A stretch of DNA of 64,000 bases from an uncultured Pseudomonadales bacterium (lineage in GTDB: Bacteria > Pseudomonadota > Gammaproteobacteria > Pseudomonadales > Azotimanducaceae), in contig OY282519.1 in the NCBI GenBank assembly GCA_958296405.1, positions 790,132-854,131 of the forward strand, written 5' to 3'. A program made the translations under genes and the position numbers. Positions 1 to 8,617 of the stretch are shown here, piece by piece (the first letter of the stretch is position 1; each line of letters opens with the position of its first letter). The notes below the pieces were generated by a model. The model was given only the letters and a program-made list of their open reading frames with translations, searched no databases and had not been told where the DNA came from.

Positions 1-408
1 GGCGATCTCCAGCGTGGAGAAGTGCGCACCGGCCAACAGCACCCCGCGCCCTTCGGCTTGCGCTTCCCGCAATGTGTGCAGGCCGTGGATCTCGGCGCGG
101 CCGGCGAAGCGCGCCACCGGGCGCGACCAAGCGTAGGCGGCTTCCAACAGGCCAATGCCGATGCCTTCGAACGTGCGCCGCGCCATGGCGGCCCGGGCGG
201 CGGCGTCGAGTTCGGAGAAGCAGAGGGCGATGTTGGTTTCGGCGATGGCGCGGCGCCGCCCGCCGATCTGGAAGGCCAAGCGCCCCAAGCGCCGCCCGAG
301 CGTGAACTGCCAGCGCAACGGCAGCCGGCAACCGAGCCAAGCCGCGCCGGCGAGGGCCCAACTTGGCCAGTGCCGGGGCGCAGCGGGACGAATGGCGCGT
401 GGGGACAT
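1..408 (-). CDS. lpxL: Lipid A / LPS late acyltransferase (LpxL/HtrB family), N-terminal part, cut by the window edge
   Basis: Reading leftwards from ATG 408, the frame stays open to the first base and gives 136 residues of an LpxL/LpxM-type acyltransferase. The protein would transfer an acyl chain to the Kdo2-lipid A precursor at the inner membrane. Visible marks are an early hydrophobic segment, the family block G-G-R-R-R-A-I-A-E-T-N-I-A-L-C-F near residues 50-65, and the catalytic region A-G-A-H-F-S-T-L-E near residue 130, which carries the His of the H-x4-D/E motif. The C-terminal half lies outside the window. It is divergent from hldE, with about 100 bp between the starts, and sits among other LPS genes. 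LpxL and LpxM cannot be told apart from this fragment. Confidence 0.85.
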   Translation of the reverse strand, partial: MSPRAIRPAAPRHWPSWALAGAAWLGCRLPLRWQFTLGRRLGRLAFQIGGRRRAIAETNIALCFSELDAAARAAMARRTFEGIGIGLLEAAYAWSRPVARFAGRAEIHGLHTLREAQAEGRGVLLAGAHFSTLEIA

Positions 409-508
409 GGCGCCAATGTACCGAACTTGCGCCCGCTGTTGCTGCCGGCGCGACGGTGCCGGGTGCAGGGAGTGGGCGGGCATCCGCGGCATCCGTTAAC
501 ATTTATGC

Positions 509-1933
509 ATGACTGGCCTGTTGCCGCCCAGCGTGAAGGCGCGCATCCTCGTGGTGGGCGATTTCATGGTGGATCGCTACTGGTTCGGCGATGCCGTGCG
601 CGTGTCACAGGAAGCGCCGGTGCCGGTGGTGGATGTCGCGGACGTGGAAGATCGGCCTGGCGGTGCCGCCAACGTCGCCTTGAACATCGTCACCATGGGC
701 GCACAGTGTGTTTTCGTCGCGGCTGTCGGCCAGGACGCCGCAGCGCGGGGGGTGCGTGAACGGCTCACGGCAGCCGGCGTGGAGTGCGACTTCGTGGAGG
801 TGCCGGAGTGGCAGACCACGTTGAAGATTCGCGTCGTCAGCCAGCGTCAACAACTGTTGCGGGCGGACATTGAGGCGCCGCTGCCGGAGGATGTGAGCGA
901 ACAGGTGTTGGCGCGGGTGCAGGCGCGGCTTGAGAGCGCGGACGCCGTGGTTTTCGAGGATTACGACAAGGGCGTGATCGCGGCGCCCGAAGCGCTCGTC
1001 GATTGCGCCAAGGCGGCCGGCGCCGTGGTGTTGGTGGATCCGAAGCACAAGGCGTTCACGCGCTACGCCGGGGCGGATGTCATCAAGCCCAATCGCCGCG
1101 AATTCGAGCGCGTCGCCGGCGCGTGGCAGAGCGACGCGGAACTCGCCGCCAAGGGCAAGGCCATCTTGACGCAAACCGACGCGGCGGCGCTGGTCATCAC
1201 GCAAGGCAGCGACGGGCTCACGGTGGTGCCCCGCCATGGCGGGGCAAGCCATGTCACTGGCCACGATGTGCAGGTGTACGACCGCACCGGCGCCGGCGAC
1301 ACCGTCGTCGCCGCCTTGGGCGTCGGCCTCGGCTTGGGGTGGGATTTGCTGGAAGCGGCGCGCATGGCCAACGCCGCGGCGGGGCTGGTGTGCGCGAAGA
1401 GCGGCACCGCTTCGGTGAGCGGCGTGGAAGTCAACCGCGCCATCGCCGGGGCCGTGGGGTTGGAAGGTTGCGTGGTGACGCAGGAACAGTTGCTCGGCGC
1501 CGTCGCCGCGGCGCGGGCGCGCGGCGAGCGCATCGTCTTCACGAATGGCTGCTTCGACATCGTGCATGCCGGGCATGTGGGCTACCTTGAGGAGGCGCGG
1601 CGCCTTGGCGATCGGCTGATCGTGGCGGTCAACGACGATGCGTCCACTGCAAGGTTGAAGGGCGCCGGCCGGCCGGTGAATCCGTTGCGCTACCGCATGG
1701 AGGTGTTGGCGCACTTGGGTGCCGTGGATTGGGTGGCGCCGTTTTCGGAGGACACGCCAGAGGGCCTGCTGGGAGCCGTGCGCCCGGACGTCTTGGTGAA
1801 AGGTGGCGACTATGCGGAATCGGAGATCGTCGGCGCGAGCCTCGTGCGCGCCTACGGCGGCGAGGTGCGCGCCCTGAGCCGGTTTGAGGGCTGTTCCACC
1901 TCGTCGATCATCCGCCGCATCAACGGCTCCTAG
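509..1933 (+). CDS. hldE: Bifunctional heptose-7-phosphate kinase / heptose-1-phosphate adenylyltransferase HldE
   Basis: The 474-residue product has the usual length of HldE (RfaE), which makes ADP-heptose for the LPS inner core in the cytoplasm. The N-terminal ribokinase/PfkB-type kinase domain (about 1-320) shows G-G-A-A-N-V-A near residue 50 and the catalytic G-A-G-D-T near 260. The C-terminal cytidylyltransferase-like domain (about 340-474) shows T-N-G-C-F-D-I-V-H-A-G-H-V, with the nucleotidyltransferase H-x-G-H, and S-T-S-S-I-I near the end. ATG 509 is the only start that gives a full kinase domain. It is divergent from lpxL and one gene pair away from waaA, which fits an LPS-core neighbourhood. 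It is convergent with the aldo/keto reductase gene. Confidence 0.97.
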   Translation: MTGLLPPSVKARILVVGDFMVDRYWFGDAVRVSQEAPVPVVDVADVEDRPGGAANVALNIVTMGAQCVFVAAVGQDAAARGVRERLTAAGVECDFVEVPEWQTTLKIRVVSQRQQLLRADIEAPLPEDVSEQVLARVQARLESADAVVFEDYDKGVIAAPEALVDCAKAAGAVVLVDPKHKAFTRYAGADVIKPNRREFERVAGAWQSDAELAAKGKAILTQTDAAALVITQGSDGLTVVPRHGGASHVTGHDVQVYDRTGAGDTVVAALGVGLGLGWDLLEAARMANAAAGLVCAKSGTASVSGVEVNRAIAGAVGLEGCVVTQEQLLGAVAAARARGERIVFTNGCFDIVHAGHVGYLEEARRLGDRLIVAVNDDASTARLKGAGRPVNPLRYRMEVLAHLGAVDWVAPFSEDTPEGLLGAVRPDVLVKGGDYAESEIVGASLVRAYGGEVRALSRFEGCSTSSIIRRINGS

Positions 1934-2007
1934 GAGACGCGGCCCCGTTTGCGCTTGGTTGTGCGGCGCTGCGGCGCTGCGGAGTTGCTTGGAACGTTTG
2001 GCGCAGC

Positions 2008-2808
2008 CTAGCTGAAGCCGGCGGCGGCGATGTCCGCTGCCAAGTGCGCCGCATCCACCGTGCCGAGCAACACGCTCGTCACCCCCGGTTGGCGCGCCAC
2101 CCAAGCGAGGCTCTCCGGTGGGGCGGCACCGCTGTCGAGGGCCTTCTTCACCAGCACGCCGCGGCCGGTCTCGCCGGCTTCGCGCACCACGTCCAATTCG
2201 CCTCGGCGCCGCTCGCTCAACGTGGCCATGATGGCGTCGCAATGGCCGAACGCGAGGCGGCCGCCGGCGGCTGTCTTGTGCGAAAAGCCCGTTGCCAGCA
2301 CCTTGCCGGCGCGCTTCAGCGCATTGAGGGCCGCCACGGCCTCGCCGCGGCGCAGAATGTCGAGGTCAGCGCCGTTGGAGTGGACGAACACGATGTCCAG
2401 ATAGTCCGTGTTGAGCCGTCGCAAGGACGCTTCAACGCTCTCGGTGATGGCGCGGAAGGAGAAATCGAACTGCGAGGCGCGGCCATCGAACTGTTCCCCC
2501 GCTTTAGTTGAAAGCACCCAGTCGCGGCGCCGCCCAACCAGCAACTCGCCAAGGCGCGATTCGCTGGCGCCGTAGGCTGGAGCGGTGTCGATGAGGCAGA
2601 TGCCCAACGCCGCCGCGGCATCGAGCAAGCGCTGCGCCTGGCGCTTGGATGGCAGCGCGAAAGGCGCCACCTTGAGCGCCTCGGCGCGGCCCAGCTTGGC
2701 CGCGCCGAGGCCGATGGCGGACACTTCGATGCCGGTGTCGCCCAACGGCCGGCGTGGCATGGCGCCCGGCGCTGCTGGGTTTGGCGCTCCATCGCCTGTC
2801 CGGCTCAT
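2008..2808 (-). CDS. Aldo/keto reductase
   Basis: The 266-residue protein belongs to the aldo/keto reductase superfamily of NAD(P)H-dependent carbonyl reductases. The N-terminal strand (R-x-L-G-x-T-G-I-E-V-S-A-I-G-L-G), the D-T-A-P-A-Y-G-x-S-E block with its active-site Asp and Tyr, and the later S-T-K-A-G segment are all present. The frame opens at 2808, but Met at about residue 17 (base 2760) begins exactly where family homology begins and is an equally good start. It lies 22 bp downstream of the FAD oxidoreductase gene in the same direction, so the two are probably co-transcribed. Substrate unknown. At about 250 residues it is shorter than typical 300+ residue members. Confidence 0.88.
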   Translation of the reverse strand: MSRTGDGAPNPAAPGAMPRRPLGDTGIEVSAIGLGAAKLGRAEALKVAPFALPSKRQAQRLLDAAAALGICLIDTAPAYGASESRLGELLVGRRRDWVLSTKAGEQFDGRASQFDFSFRAITESVEASLRRLNTDYLDIVFVHSNGADLDILRRGEAVAALNALKRAGKVLATGFSHKTAAGGRLAFGHCDAIMATLSERRRGELDVVREAGETGRGVLVKKALDSGAAPPESLAWVARQPGVTSVLLGTVDAAHLAADIAAAGFS

Positions 2809-2830
2809 CAGGGGCTTGGCCCCGCCGCCA

Positions 2831-3895
2831 TCATGCGCCGAGCGCTTTGAGCGCCATGTCGCCCAATTGCGGCGCCAAGGTGAGTTTCACCGGCCACACC
2901 GTCAAGCAGTTGCCGCCCACCGCGGCGAAGGCTTGCTGGGGGCGGCGCCCGTCCGTTTGGGCGGGTTCCGCGCGGTCGATGCGCAGCGTGTCGAAACGAT
3001 GCCGGCGCCAATCGAGCCCGGGCAGCGCCGCTTGCAGCGTCTGTTGGGCGGCTGCCACTTGCTCGCCCTTGGAGCGGGTGGCGCCGGCCTCCGCGAGCGC
3101 GCCGCCAATGGCGTGGCGGCCGCCGATGGTGGCGATGGTCAGTGTGGGTTGTGGGGCGCCGTCCGTGAGGCAGTGGGCGAAGATGGGCGCCGGGCTGCGG
3201 CCGTGCGCGAACACATGTTGGAGCGGGCGCCGCTGCATGGGCGTGGGATGTCCCGCCGCGGCCGCCAATGCCTCGTTGCCAGCGCCGGCCGCGAACACGA
3301 AGCGCCGCGCTCGCACTTCCACGGCGTCCGTGCGCAACGCGCTCACCTTGGCGTCGGCAACGGCGAGGTGGCGCGGTTCCACGCGCACCTTCAAGAGCCG
3401 CTTGCCGAGTGGCGTTGCGAGCCGCCGGCACAGCGCCGGCACGTCCAGCACAAAATCTTGCAGGCGAAACAATGCGCCGTCGGCACGCTCGAAAGGCGCG
3501 GGATAGTCCGCGTCCGCCACCTGCTCGGCGCCGGCCCATGGCTGCTTGGCGAGTGCGTTCGCGAGTTTGGCGCCAAGCCGCCGCCGGGCCCAAAGGTGGC
3601 AGTGGGGCGCCAACACCGGCACACCACGCAAGTCGATCTCGCCGCAGCCGGCCAAGCATCGGCGCCACCGCGCCGGCATCGGGGCGATGGCTTGGGAGGC
3701 CGGTGTGGCCACGCCATCGAGCGCGTATTTCACCCCGCTGTGGATGATTCCTTGCGCCGCGCTGGTCTGGCTCAAACCTCCTGCGCCGCCCTCGCAGAGG
3801 GCCACCTCGATGCCCCGGCGCAGCAGCAAGTTGGCGATCCAGAGGCCGGCGATGCCGCCGCCAACGATGGCGACCTCGACGTCGATCCTGTTCAT
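2831..3895 (-). CDS. FAD-dependent oxidoreductase (DAO family)
   Basis: The 354-residue product begins with a strand and the Rossmann dinucleotide motif V-G-G-G-I-A-G-L-W and has Q-G-I-I-H-S-G-V-K-Y near residue 47, a block also seen in the glycerol-3-phosphate / L-2-hydroxyglutarate oxidase branch of the D-amino-acid-oxidase fold. A second FAD-contact motif, F-V-F-A-A-G-A-G-N, lies in the middle. ATG 3895 is chosen because the motif starts eight residues later; the open frame continues upstream but without family similarity. It is divergent from waaA (54 bp apart) and followed by the aldo/keto reductase. The substrate cannot be read from the sequence; there is no signal peptide, so it should be cytoplasmic. 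Confidence 0.85.
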   Translation of the reverse strand: MNRIDVEVAIVGGGIAGLWIANLLLRRGIEVALCEGGAGGLSQTSAAQGIIHSGVKYALDGVATPASQAIAPMPARWRRCLAGCGEIDLRGVPVLAPHCHLWARRRLGAKLANALAKQPWAGAEQVADADYPAPFERADGALFRLQDFVLDVPALCRRLATPLGKRLLKVRVEPRHLAVADAKVSALRTDAVEVRARRFVFAAGAGNEALAAAAGHPTPMQRRPLQHVFAHGRSPAPIFAHCLTDGAPQPTLTIATIGGRHAIGGALAEAGATRSKGEQVAAAQQTLQAALPGLDWRRHRFDTLRIDRAEPAQTDGRRPQQAFAAVGGNCLTVWPVKLTLAPQLGDMALKALGA

Positions 3896-3949
3896 GCCGG
3901 ATTGCCCACCCGCGGCAGCGTGGCGCCGCAAGTATATAAAGGCAGCCCC

Positions 3950-5260
3950 ATGTGGACGCGCTTTGCCTACAACCTCGTGCTCGCGCTGGCAGCGCCGTTC
4001 GTATGGCTGCGCCTGTTTGCGAAGGCGCGGCGCGAGCCGGCCTACGCGGCGCGGCGCGGCGAGCGTTTTGGGCGCGTGCCAACCGGCGTCAGCCGGGGCG
4101 TGATTTGGATTCATGCGGTCTCCGCGGGGGAGGTGAATGGCGCGGCGCCGGTGGTGCGCGCGCTGCGCGAACGGCTGCCGGGCGCGCGCTTCCTGGTGAC
4201 GACGATGACGCCTGCCGGCAGCGCCGCGGTGCGCGATGGCTTGGGCGACGTCGTGGAGCACTGCTACGCGCCCTATGACTTTCCGTGGGCGGTGTCGCGT
4301 TTCGTCGCCCGCGTGGAGCCGCGCGTCCTCGTGCTGATGGAAACGGAGCTGTGGCCGAATCTCATCCGTGCCACGCGCCGCGCCGGCGCGCCGGTCGCGT
4401 TGATCAATGCGCGGCTCTCGGCCCGCGCGGCGCGGGGTTATGCCCGCGTTGGCCGCCTGACGCGGCGGATGCTTGAGCAGCTAGACAGCGTGGTGTGCCA
4501 ATACGATGACACGGCGCGGCGCTTCAAGGCGCTCGGCGCCCCGTCGGAGCGCGTCATCGTCGCCGGCAGCGCCAAGTTCGATCTCACGCCGCCGCCGGAC
4601 ATGGCCGAGCAAGTGGCCAAGCTGCGTCGCCGTTGGGCGCAGGGGCGGCTGGTGTGGGTGGCCGGCAGCACGCATCCGGGCGAGGATGAGATCGTGCTGC
4701 GCGCCCATGCAGCGTTGCTCAAACAGTTTCCCAGCCTGCTGCTCGCGCTCGCGCCGCGCCACCCTGCGCGGACGCCGGACATCGCGCGGCGCTGCGCGGA
4801 GCGGGGCTTCAAAGTGGCGCGCTTGTCTGGCGGCGCGGCGAGCGGCGTGCCGCCGCCAGTGTTGTTGGTGGACGTGATGGGGCGTCTGCTGCACTGCTAC
4901 GGCGTCGCGGACGTGGCCCTCCTGTGCGGCAGCTTCGCGCTGATTGGCGGCCACAATCCCATCGAGGCCGCGCTGCACGGCGTGCCCATGCTCATGGGGC
5001 CGCATCGCTTCAACTGGAAGGAGGTGGAGCGGCGCTTCCATGCGCAGGGGTGCCTAGGCTATGTGACTGAAGAGACGCTGGCGCAAGCCGTCGCGGCGCT
5101 GCTCGCGGATCCGGCCGAGCGCGAGCGGCAGGGCCGTTTAGCACGGGGCACCGTGGCGCGCAACCGCGGCGCGACGGCGCGCATCACTGCGTGCCTGTTG
5201 GCGTTGATGGCTGACGGCGATGGGGCCGGCGCGATCGTGAGCCGCCGTGCATCGCTCTAA
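3950..5260 (+). CDS. waaA: 3-deoxy-D-manno-octulosonic acid (Kdo) transferase WaaA
   Basis: The 436-residue protein matches WaaA/KdtA in length and layout. It attaches Kdo to lipid IVA at the cytoplasmic face of the inner membrane. An N-terminal hydrophobic segment (about 5-25) is followed by the GT30 block W-I-H-A-V-S-A-G-E with its catalytic Glu, then L-V-T-T-M-T-P-A-G, then M-E-T-E-L-W-P-N, and in the C-terminal half G-S-F-A-L-I-G-G-H-N-P-I-E-A-A. A much longer open frame continues upstream through the antisense of two other genes; ATG 3950 is chosen because family homology starts there. An AT-rich stretch (TATATAA at about 3933) lies just ahead of it. Convergent with tolC. Confidence 0.96.
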   Translation: MWTRFAYNLVLALAAPFVWLRLFAKARREPAYAARRGERFGRVPTGVSRGVIWIHAVSAGEVNGAAPVVRALRERLPGARFLVTTMTPAGSAAVRDGLGDVVEHCYAPYDFPWAVSRFVARVEPRVLVLMETELWPNLIRATRRAGAPVALINARLSARAARGYARVGRLTRRMLEQLDSVVCQYDDTARRFKALGAPSERVIVAGSAKFDLTPPPDMAEQVAKLRRRWAQGRLVWVAGSTHPGEDEIVLRAHAALLKQFPSLLLALAPRHPARTPDIARRCAERGFKVARLSGGAASGVPPPVLLVDVMGRLLHCYGVADVALLCGSFALIGGHNPIEAALHGVPMLMGPHRFNWKEVERRFHAQGCLGYVTEETLAQAVAALLADPAERERQGRLARGTVARNRGATARITACLLALMADGDGAGAIVSRRASL

Positions 5261-5295
5261 CTGGCCGCCGTGCGGCTGGCCCGGCAGCGTGGCCG

Positions 5296-6717
5296 CTACG
5301 GCCTGGAAATTCGCGCCACGGGATTGGCCGCATCGCTGAACGACGACAGTTGCGCGATGTCATCCGCGGTCAGCCCGCCAACGCTCTGCTTCAGGCGCAG
5401 CAAATCGAGCACGTAGTTGTAACGCGAATCCGCGTAGTCGAACTGCGATGAGAACAAGCGCTGCTGCGCCTGCAGCACGTCAACGATGTTGCGCGTGCCC
5501 ACTTCGTAGCCCGTCTGCGTGGCTTCCAGAGCAGACTCGGCGGACTTGATCGCGCGGATGCGCGCCTGCACGCGCACCACGTCCGTCACCACGGCGTGGA
5601 ACAAATTGTGGGTGTCCCGCGCCACCACCAGTTCGCGCTCGCGCACATTTTGCTTCGCCACTTCAAGCTGGTGCCCCGTCTCCTGGTATGCCGGCAGCAG
5701 GGCAGCGTGGTACAGGGGCATCTGGAACGACACGGTGTAGGTGCGCCCTTCGGTCTCTTGGGAAAACGAGAGGCCGCCGGGATCTGTCTCCGACGCGCCG
5801 TGGGAGATGTTGAGGTTCACCGTTGGCATCAATGCGGCGATGCCGGCGCGGCGCTGCTGCCCGGCTGCGGCGAACGCTTGGCGCGCCGCGAGGACGGTGG
5901 GATTGGTGGCGAGGGCGGCGGCCACCCACTCCTGCTCATCCGTCGGCGCCGGATCCACAATGGGCAGCGCGCGATCCAGCCGGTCGACGTCCTCGTGGGG
6001 AACGCCGGTGATCGTGCGCAGCGTCTCAAAGAAGACGCCTTGGTCGCCACGCGCTTGGATGCGCCGCACCTCCGCGGCGTCGAAGGCCGCGGTGGATTCG
6101 AGCACGTCTGTAATCGCCACGAGCCCCACATCGAAGCGCTGCTGCACCTGTTCGAGTTGCCGCCCGACGGCTTCAGTTTCCGCCTCCGCAGCTTCCACCC
6201 GCGCTTGTGCGCGCAGCACATCCAAGTAGGCCCTGGCCACGCGCACGATGAGGTTCTGCTCCACGGTGGCGAAATCGTGGTCGGCCTGCAGCGACACCGC
6301 CTTCGCGCTGCGGTAGCTGTACCAATCCCGCGCATTGAAGAGGGTTTGGCTCAGTTGCACGCTCCAGCGCTGGTTGCCGGATGTGTCATCCACCACGTTG
6401 TTGGGGCCCAGAACATGTTCCTGATCGTTTTTGCCGCGGTTGCCGGAGAGCGTCAAGCTCGGCATCAGTTGCGCGCGCGCCTGTGGCAGCCGCGTCTTGC
6501 GCGCCAAGTAGTTGGCTTTGGCGGCGCCGAGCACCGGATCGTTGCCACGCGCGGCTTCAAACAGCTCCTGAATGTTCGTGGCATCGGCCGGTGCCGCGAT
6601 GGCGAACGCAGCGGCGAGGCTGGCGCCGCGCAGTGCTGGCATGAGGCCGCGCACGGCTTTCGACCTGCCGTCGGCGCGAGGGCTTGGGCCACGCCGCCGC
6701 GCAATGAGTCCATGCAT
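5296..6717 (-). CDS. tolC: TolC-family outer membrane efflux channel
   Basis: The 473-residue product is an outer-membrane efflux protein that would form the trimeric exit duct for tripartite pumps and type I secretion. After a basic N-terminus, residues about 22-45 form a signal peptide ending A-P-A-D-A. The mature start T-N-I-Q-E-L-F-E-A-A-R-G-N-D-P is characteristic. Two repeated OEP halves follow, each with long helical heptad-rich stretches (A-R-A-Y-L-D-V-L-R near 160 and a second repeat near 380) and the R-Y-N-Y-V-L-D-L-L-R-L-K block near the end. It is convergent with waaA. In related gammaproteobacteria tolC is divergent from a nudF-DUF1249-cpdA-parE run. Here an IS sits in that spacer and I see no nudF. 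Confidence 0.96.
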   Translation of the reverse strand: MHGLIARRRGPSPRADGRSKAVRGLMPALRGASLAAAFAIAAPADATNIQELFEAARGNDPVLGAAKANYLARKTRLPQARAQLMPSLTLSGNRGKNDQEHVLGPNNVVDDTSGNQRWSVQLSQTLFNARDWYSYRSAKAVSLQADHDFATVEQNLIVRVARAYLDVLRAQARVEAAEAETEAVGRQLEQVQQRFDVGLVAITDVLESTAAFDAAEVRRIQARGDQGVFFETLRTITGVPHEDVDRLDRALPIVDPAPTDEQEWVAAALATNPTVLAARQAFAAAGQQRRAGIAALMPTVNLNISHGASETDPGGLSFSQETEGRTYTVSFQMPLYHAALLPAYQETGHQLEVAKQNVRERELVVARDTHNLFHAVVTDVVRVQARIRAIKSAESALEATQTGYEVGTRNIVDVLQAQQRLFSSQFDYADSRYNYVLDLLRLKQSVGGLTADDIAQLSSFSDAANPVARISRP

Positions 6718-6914
6718 CGAGCCTCTCCTGTTTCGATTTCGGGCGTGGCGCGCGGGAACGCCAAGCGGTCTGCCCCTGCCCGACTTGCCGCGAGTTTAAC
6801 AAAGCCGGTTCGCCCCATTTCCTCAGTGGAAGATGCAATTTTGCGTAAGCCAACGCCCTCCCCGCTGCGTTCCTCCTCCACATAGGGCGCCGCTGGGGCG
6901 ATGGCCTCGCGGGC

Positions 6915-6930
6915 CATGTTCGCGCCAGGG
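6915..6930. repeat. Left copy of a 16-bp target-site duplication
   Basis: CATGTTCGCGCCAGGG here is repeated base for base at 8517-8532, immediately outside the two ends of the insertion sequence. This marks the insertion point and shows that the element arrived by transposition and has not been rearranged since. Confidence 0.95.
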
Positions 6931-8516
6931 TGTCAGCGCAAAGCAGTAATGTCCCCTTTCTGCAATTCTAAAGTGTCCCCTTTTGACGACTTCTCCGGGG
7001 TGGGAATTGAAGTTCGAAGGGATGATGACGATGGCGGAGGCGGACAGGGCGTTGGTGGTGCAGGCGGTGTTGGAGAGGCGGCTGAAGCAGCGTGAGGCGG
7101 CGGAGCGCCTGGGCCTGAGCGTGAGGCAGGTGAAGCGCCTGGCGAAGCGGCTCCGGGAACGCGGCGTGGCGGGAGTGGCGTCGGGTCGCCGCGGCAAGCG
7201 CCCGAACAACGCGCTGGCCGCGGAGGTTCGGCAGGCGGCGACGTCGCTGGTTCGCGCGCGCTACGCGGACTTCGGGCCGACGTTCGCGGCGGAGAAGCTG
7301 TCGGAGGAGCACGGCCTGTCGCTGTCGCGCGAGACGCTGAGGAAGTGGATGGCGGAGGACGGCCTGTGGCGCCCGAAGCGGCGGCGGGAGGCGCGCGTCC
7401 ACCAGAGCCGTCCGCGCCGGGCGCGGGTCGGGGAGCTGGTGCAGGTCGACGGTTCGCCGCACGACTGGTTCGAAGGGCGGGGGCCGCGCTGCGCGCTGAT
7501 CGTGTTCATCGACGACGCGACGAGCCGGCTGCTGGCGCTGCGGTTCTTCAGGTCGGAGACGACGCAGGCGTACATGGAGACCTTGCGGAACCATCTGGCG
7601 GAGCACGGCCGGCCGGTGGCGCTCTACTCGGACCGCCACAGCGTGTTCCGCGTGAACCGCAAGGACGGCGAGGACGCGCTGACGCAGTTCACGCGGGCGC
7701 TCAAGACCTTGGACATCGAGCCGATCCACGCCAGCACGCCGCAGGCGAAGGGGCGGGTGGAGCGGGCGAACCTGACGCTGCAGGACCGGCTCGTCAAGGA
7801 GATGCGGCTGCGGGGGATCGACGGCATGGAGGCGGCGAACAGCTATCTGCCGGAGTTCATGGCGGACTTCAACCGGCGCTTCGCGGCGCCGCCGCGGGAC
7901 GCGGTGGACGCGCATCGCCCGGTGCTGCACGACGCCGAGGAGTTGTCGCTGATCCTCTGCGAGCAGGCGACGCGGAAGCTGTCGAAGAACCTGACGTTCA
8001 AGTTCGAGCGGCGCGAGTTCCAGCTGGTCGGGGAAGGCAAGGGCCGCCGGCTCCGCGGCGCGGCGGTGACGGTGTGCAAGGGCTTCGACGGCGCGGCGTC
8101 GGTGCTGCTGAAGGGGCGCAGGCTGGCGTTCCGGGTGCTGGCGGAAGGCGAGGCGGCGGTCGCGGTCGCTGGCGAGAAGGACGTCCGGGACCGGGTGGAC
8201 GAGGCGAAGGCGGCGCAGGCCGCGCGCCCGGACTGGAAGCCGGCGCCGGACCATCCGTGGCGCCGGCCGTTCAAGCCGGCGCGCGCCGCGGCATGAGGGC
8301 CGCGCCGGGCCGGGGACGGCGCGTCCGAAGCGGCGCCGCGTTTGCCACCGTCTTCCCACCGCCGCTCTTTTGGGTGGGGGGACCGCGCCCGTGGAAAGAC
8401 CGTGGAAAACGCTGCTCGGACGGGCTCGGCGGCTCGGCCGTTCAGGGGCTGCGTCGCCGGCAAAAGGGGACATCTCTGCTTTGCACAAAAAGGGACATCT
8501 CTGCTTTGCGTTGACA
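6931..8516 (+). mobile_element. Complete insertion sequence, 1586 bp, IS1202/ISNCY-type
   Basis: The element starts TGTCAGCGCAAAGCAG and ends, read on the other strand, TGTCAACGCAAAGCAG, so the terminal inverted repeats match in 15 of 16 bases and carry TGTCA tips. Inside both ends a GTCCCCTTTT-type motif is repeated twice (about 6950 and 6974 on the left; 8464 and 8491 on the right), like subterminal transposase-binding sites. A 16-bp direct repeat flanks it. The single gene inside is a DDE transposase. Long target duplications and TGTCA tips fit the IS1202 group of the ISNCY class. It lies between tolC and the DUF1249 gene and breaks no open gene. An internally deleted relative lies at 63044-63565. 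Confidence 0.93.
7022..8296 (+). CDS. IS1202/ISNCY-type DDE transposase
   Basis: The 424-residue protein has an N-terminal helix-turn-helix (about 10-60: L-K-Q-R-E-A-A-E-R-L-G-L-S-V-R-Q-V-K) and a second DNA-binding helix set to about 110. An integrase-core domain follows with the catalytic triad visible as V-D-G-S-P-H-D-W-F (Asp), Y-S-D-R-H-S-V-F-R (Asp) and G-R-V-E-R-A-N (Glu). A C-terminal beta-rich tail follows. ATG 7022 follows GAAGGG and corresponds to the start in the deleted copy near 63.1 kb; an upstream ATG at 6983 would add 13 residues with no family likeness. No frameshift or missing residue is seen, so it should be active. Confidence 0.92.
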   Translation: MMTMAEADRALVVQAVLERRLKQREAAERLGLSVRQVKRLAKRLRERGVAGVASGRRGKRPNNALAAEVRQAATSLVRARYADFGPTFAAEKLSEEHGLSLSRETLRKWMAEDGLWRPKRRREARVHQSRPRRARVGELVQVDGSPHDWFEGRGPRCALIVFIDDATSRLLALRFFRSETTQAYMETLRNHLAEHGRPVALYSDRHSVFRVNRKDGEDALTQFTRALKTLDIEPIHASTPQAKGRVERANLTLQDRLVKEMRLRGIDGMEAANSYLPEFMADFNRRFAAPPRDAVDAHRPVLHDAEELSLILCEQATRKLSKNLTFKFERREFQLVGEGKGRRLRGAAVTVCKGFDGAASVLLKGRRLAFRVLAEGEAAVAVAGEKDVRDRVDEAKAAQAARPDWKPAPDHPWRRPFKPARAAA

Positions 8517-8532
8517 CATGTTCGCGCCAGGG
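8517..8532. repeat. Right copy of the 16-bp target-site duplication
   Basis: CATGTTCGCGCCAGGG, identical to 6915-6930, directly follows the TGACA end of the insertion sequence. Confidence 0.95.
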
Positions 8533-8617
8533 TTTAATCATTGCGCCGCTTTGGGTTACATTGAATTGCGAAGGCGCGTTGGGCGGGCCGCTCCGGTTCT
8601 CCCACGCAATCGCAGGC

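Noticed and set aside
605-2242. Open frame of 545 codons opposite hldE
   Set aside because: It runs across hldE and into the aldo/keto reductase gene with low-complexity composition; hldE is unambiguous.
3933-3940. TATATAA as -10 box of waaA
   Set aside because: It lies only about ten bases before the ATG, leaving no room for a ribosome-binding site, and has no clear -35.
2585-5260. Single long plus-strand frame joining the antisense of two oxidoreductases to waaA
   Set aside because: Only the part from 3950 resembles a protein family; the rest is the shadow of the FAD oxidoreductase and aldo/keto reductase genes.
6915-6930. Chromosome dimer resolution (dif-like) site as the IS target
   Set aside because: The 16-bp duplicated sequence has no XerC/XerD arm likeness.
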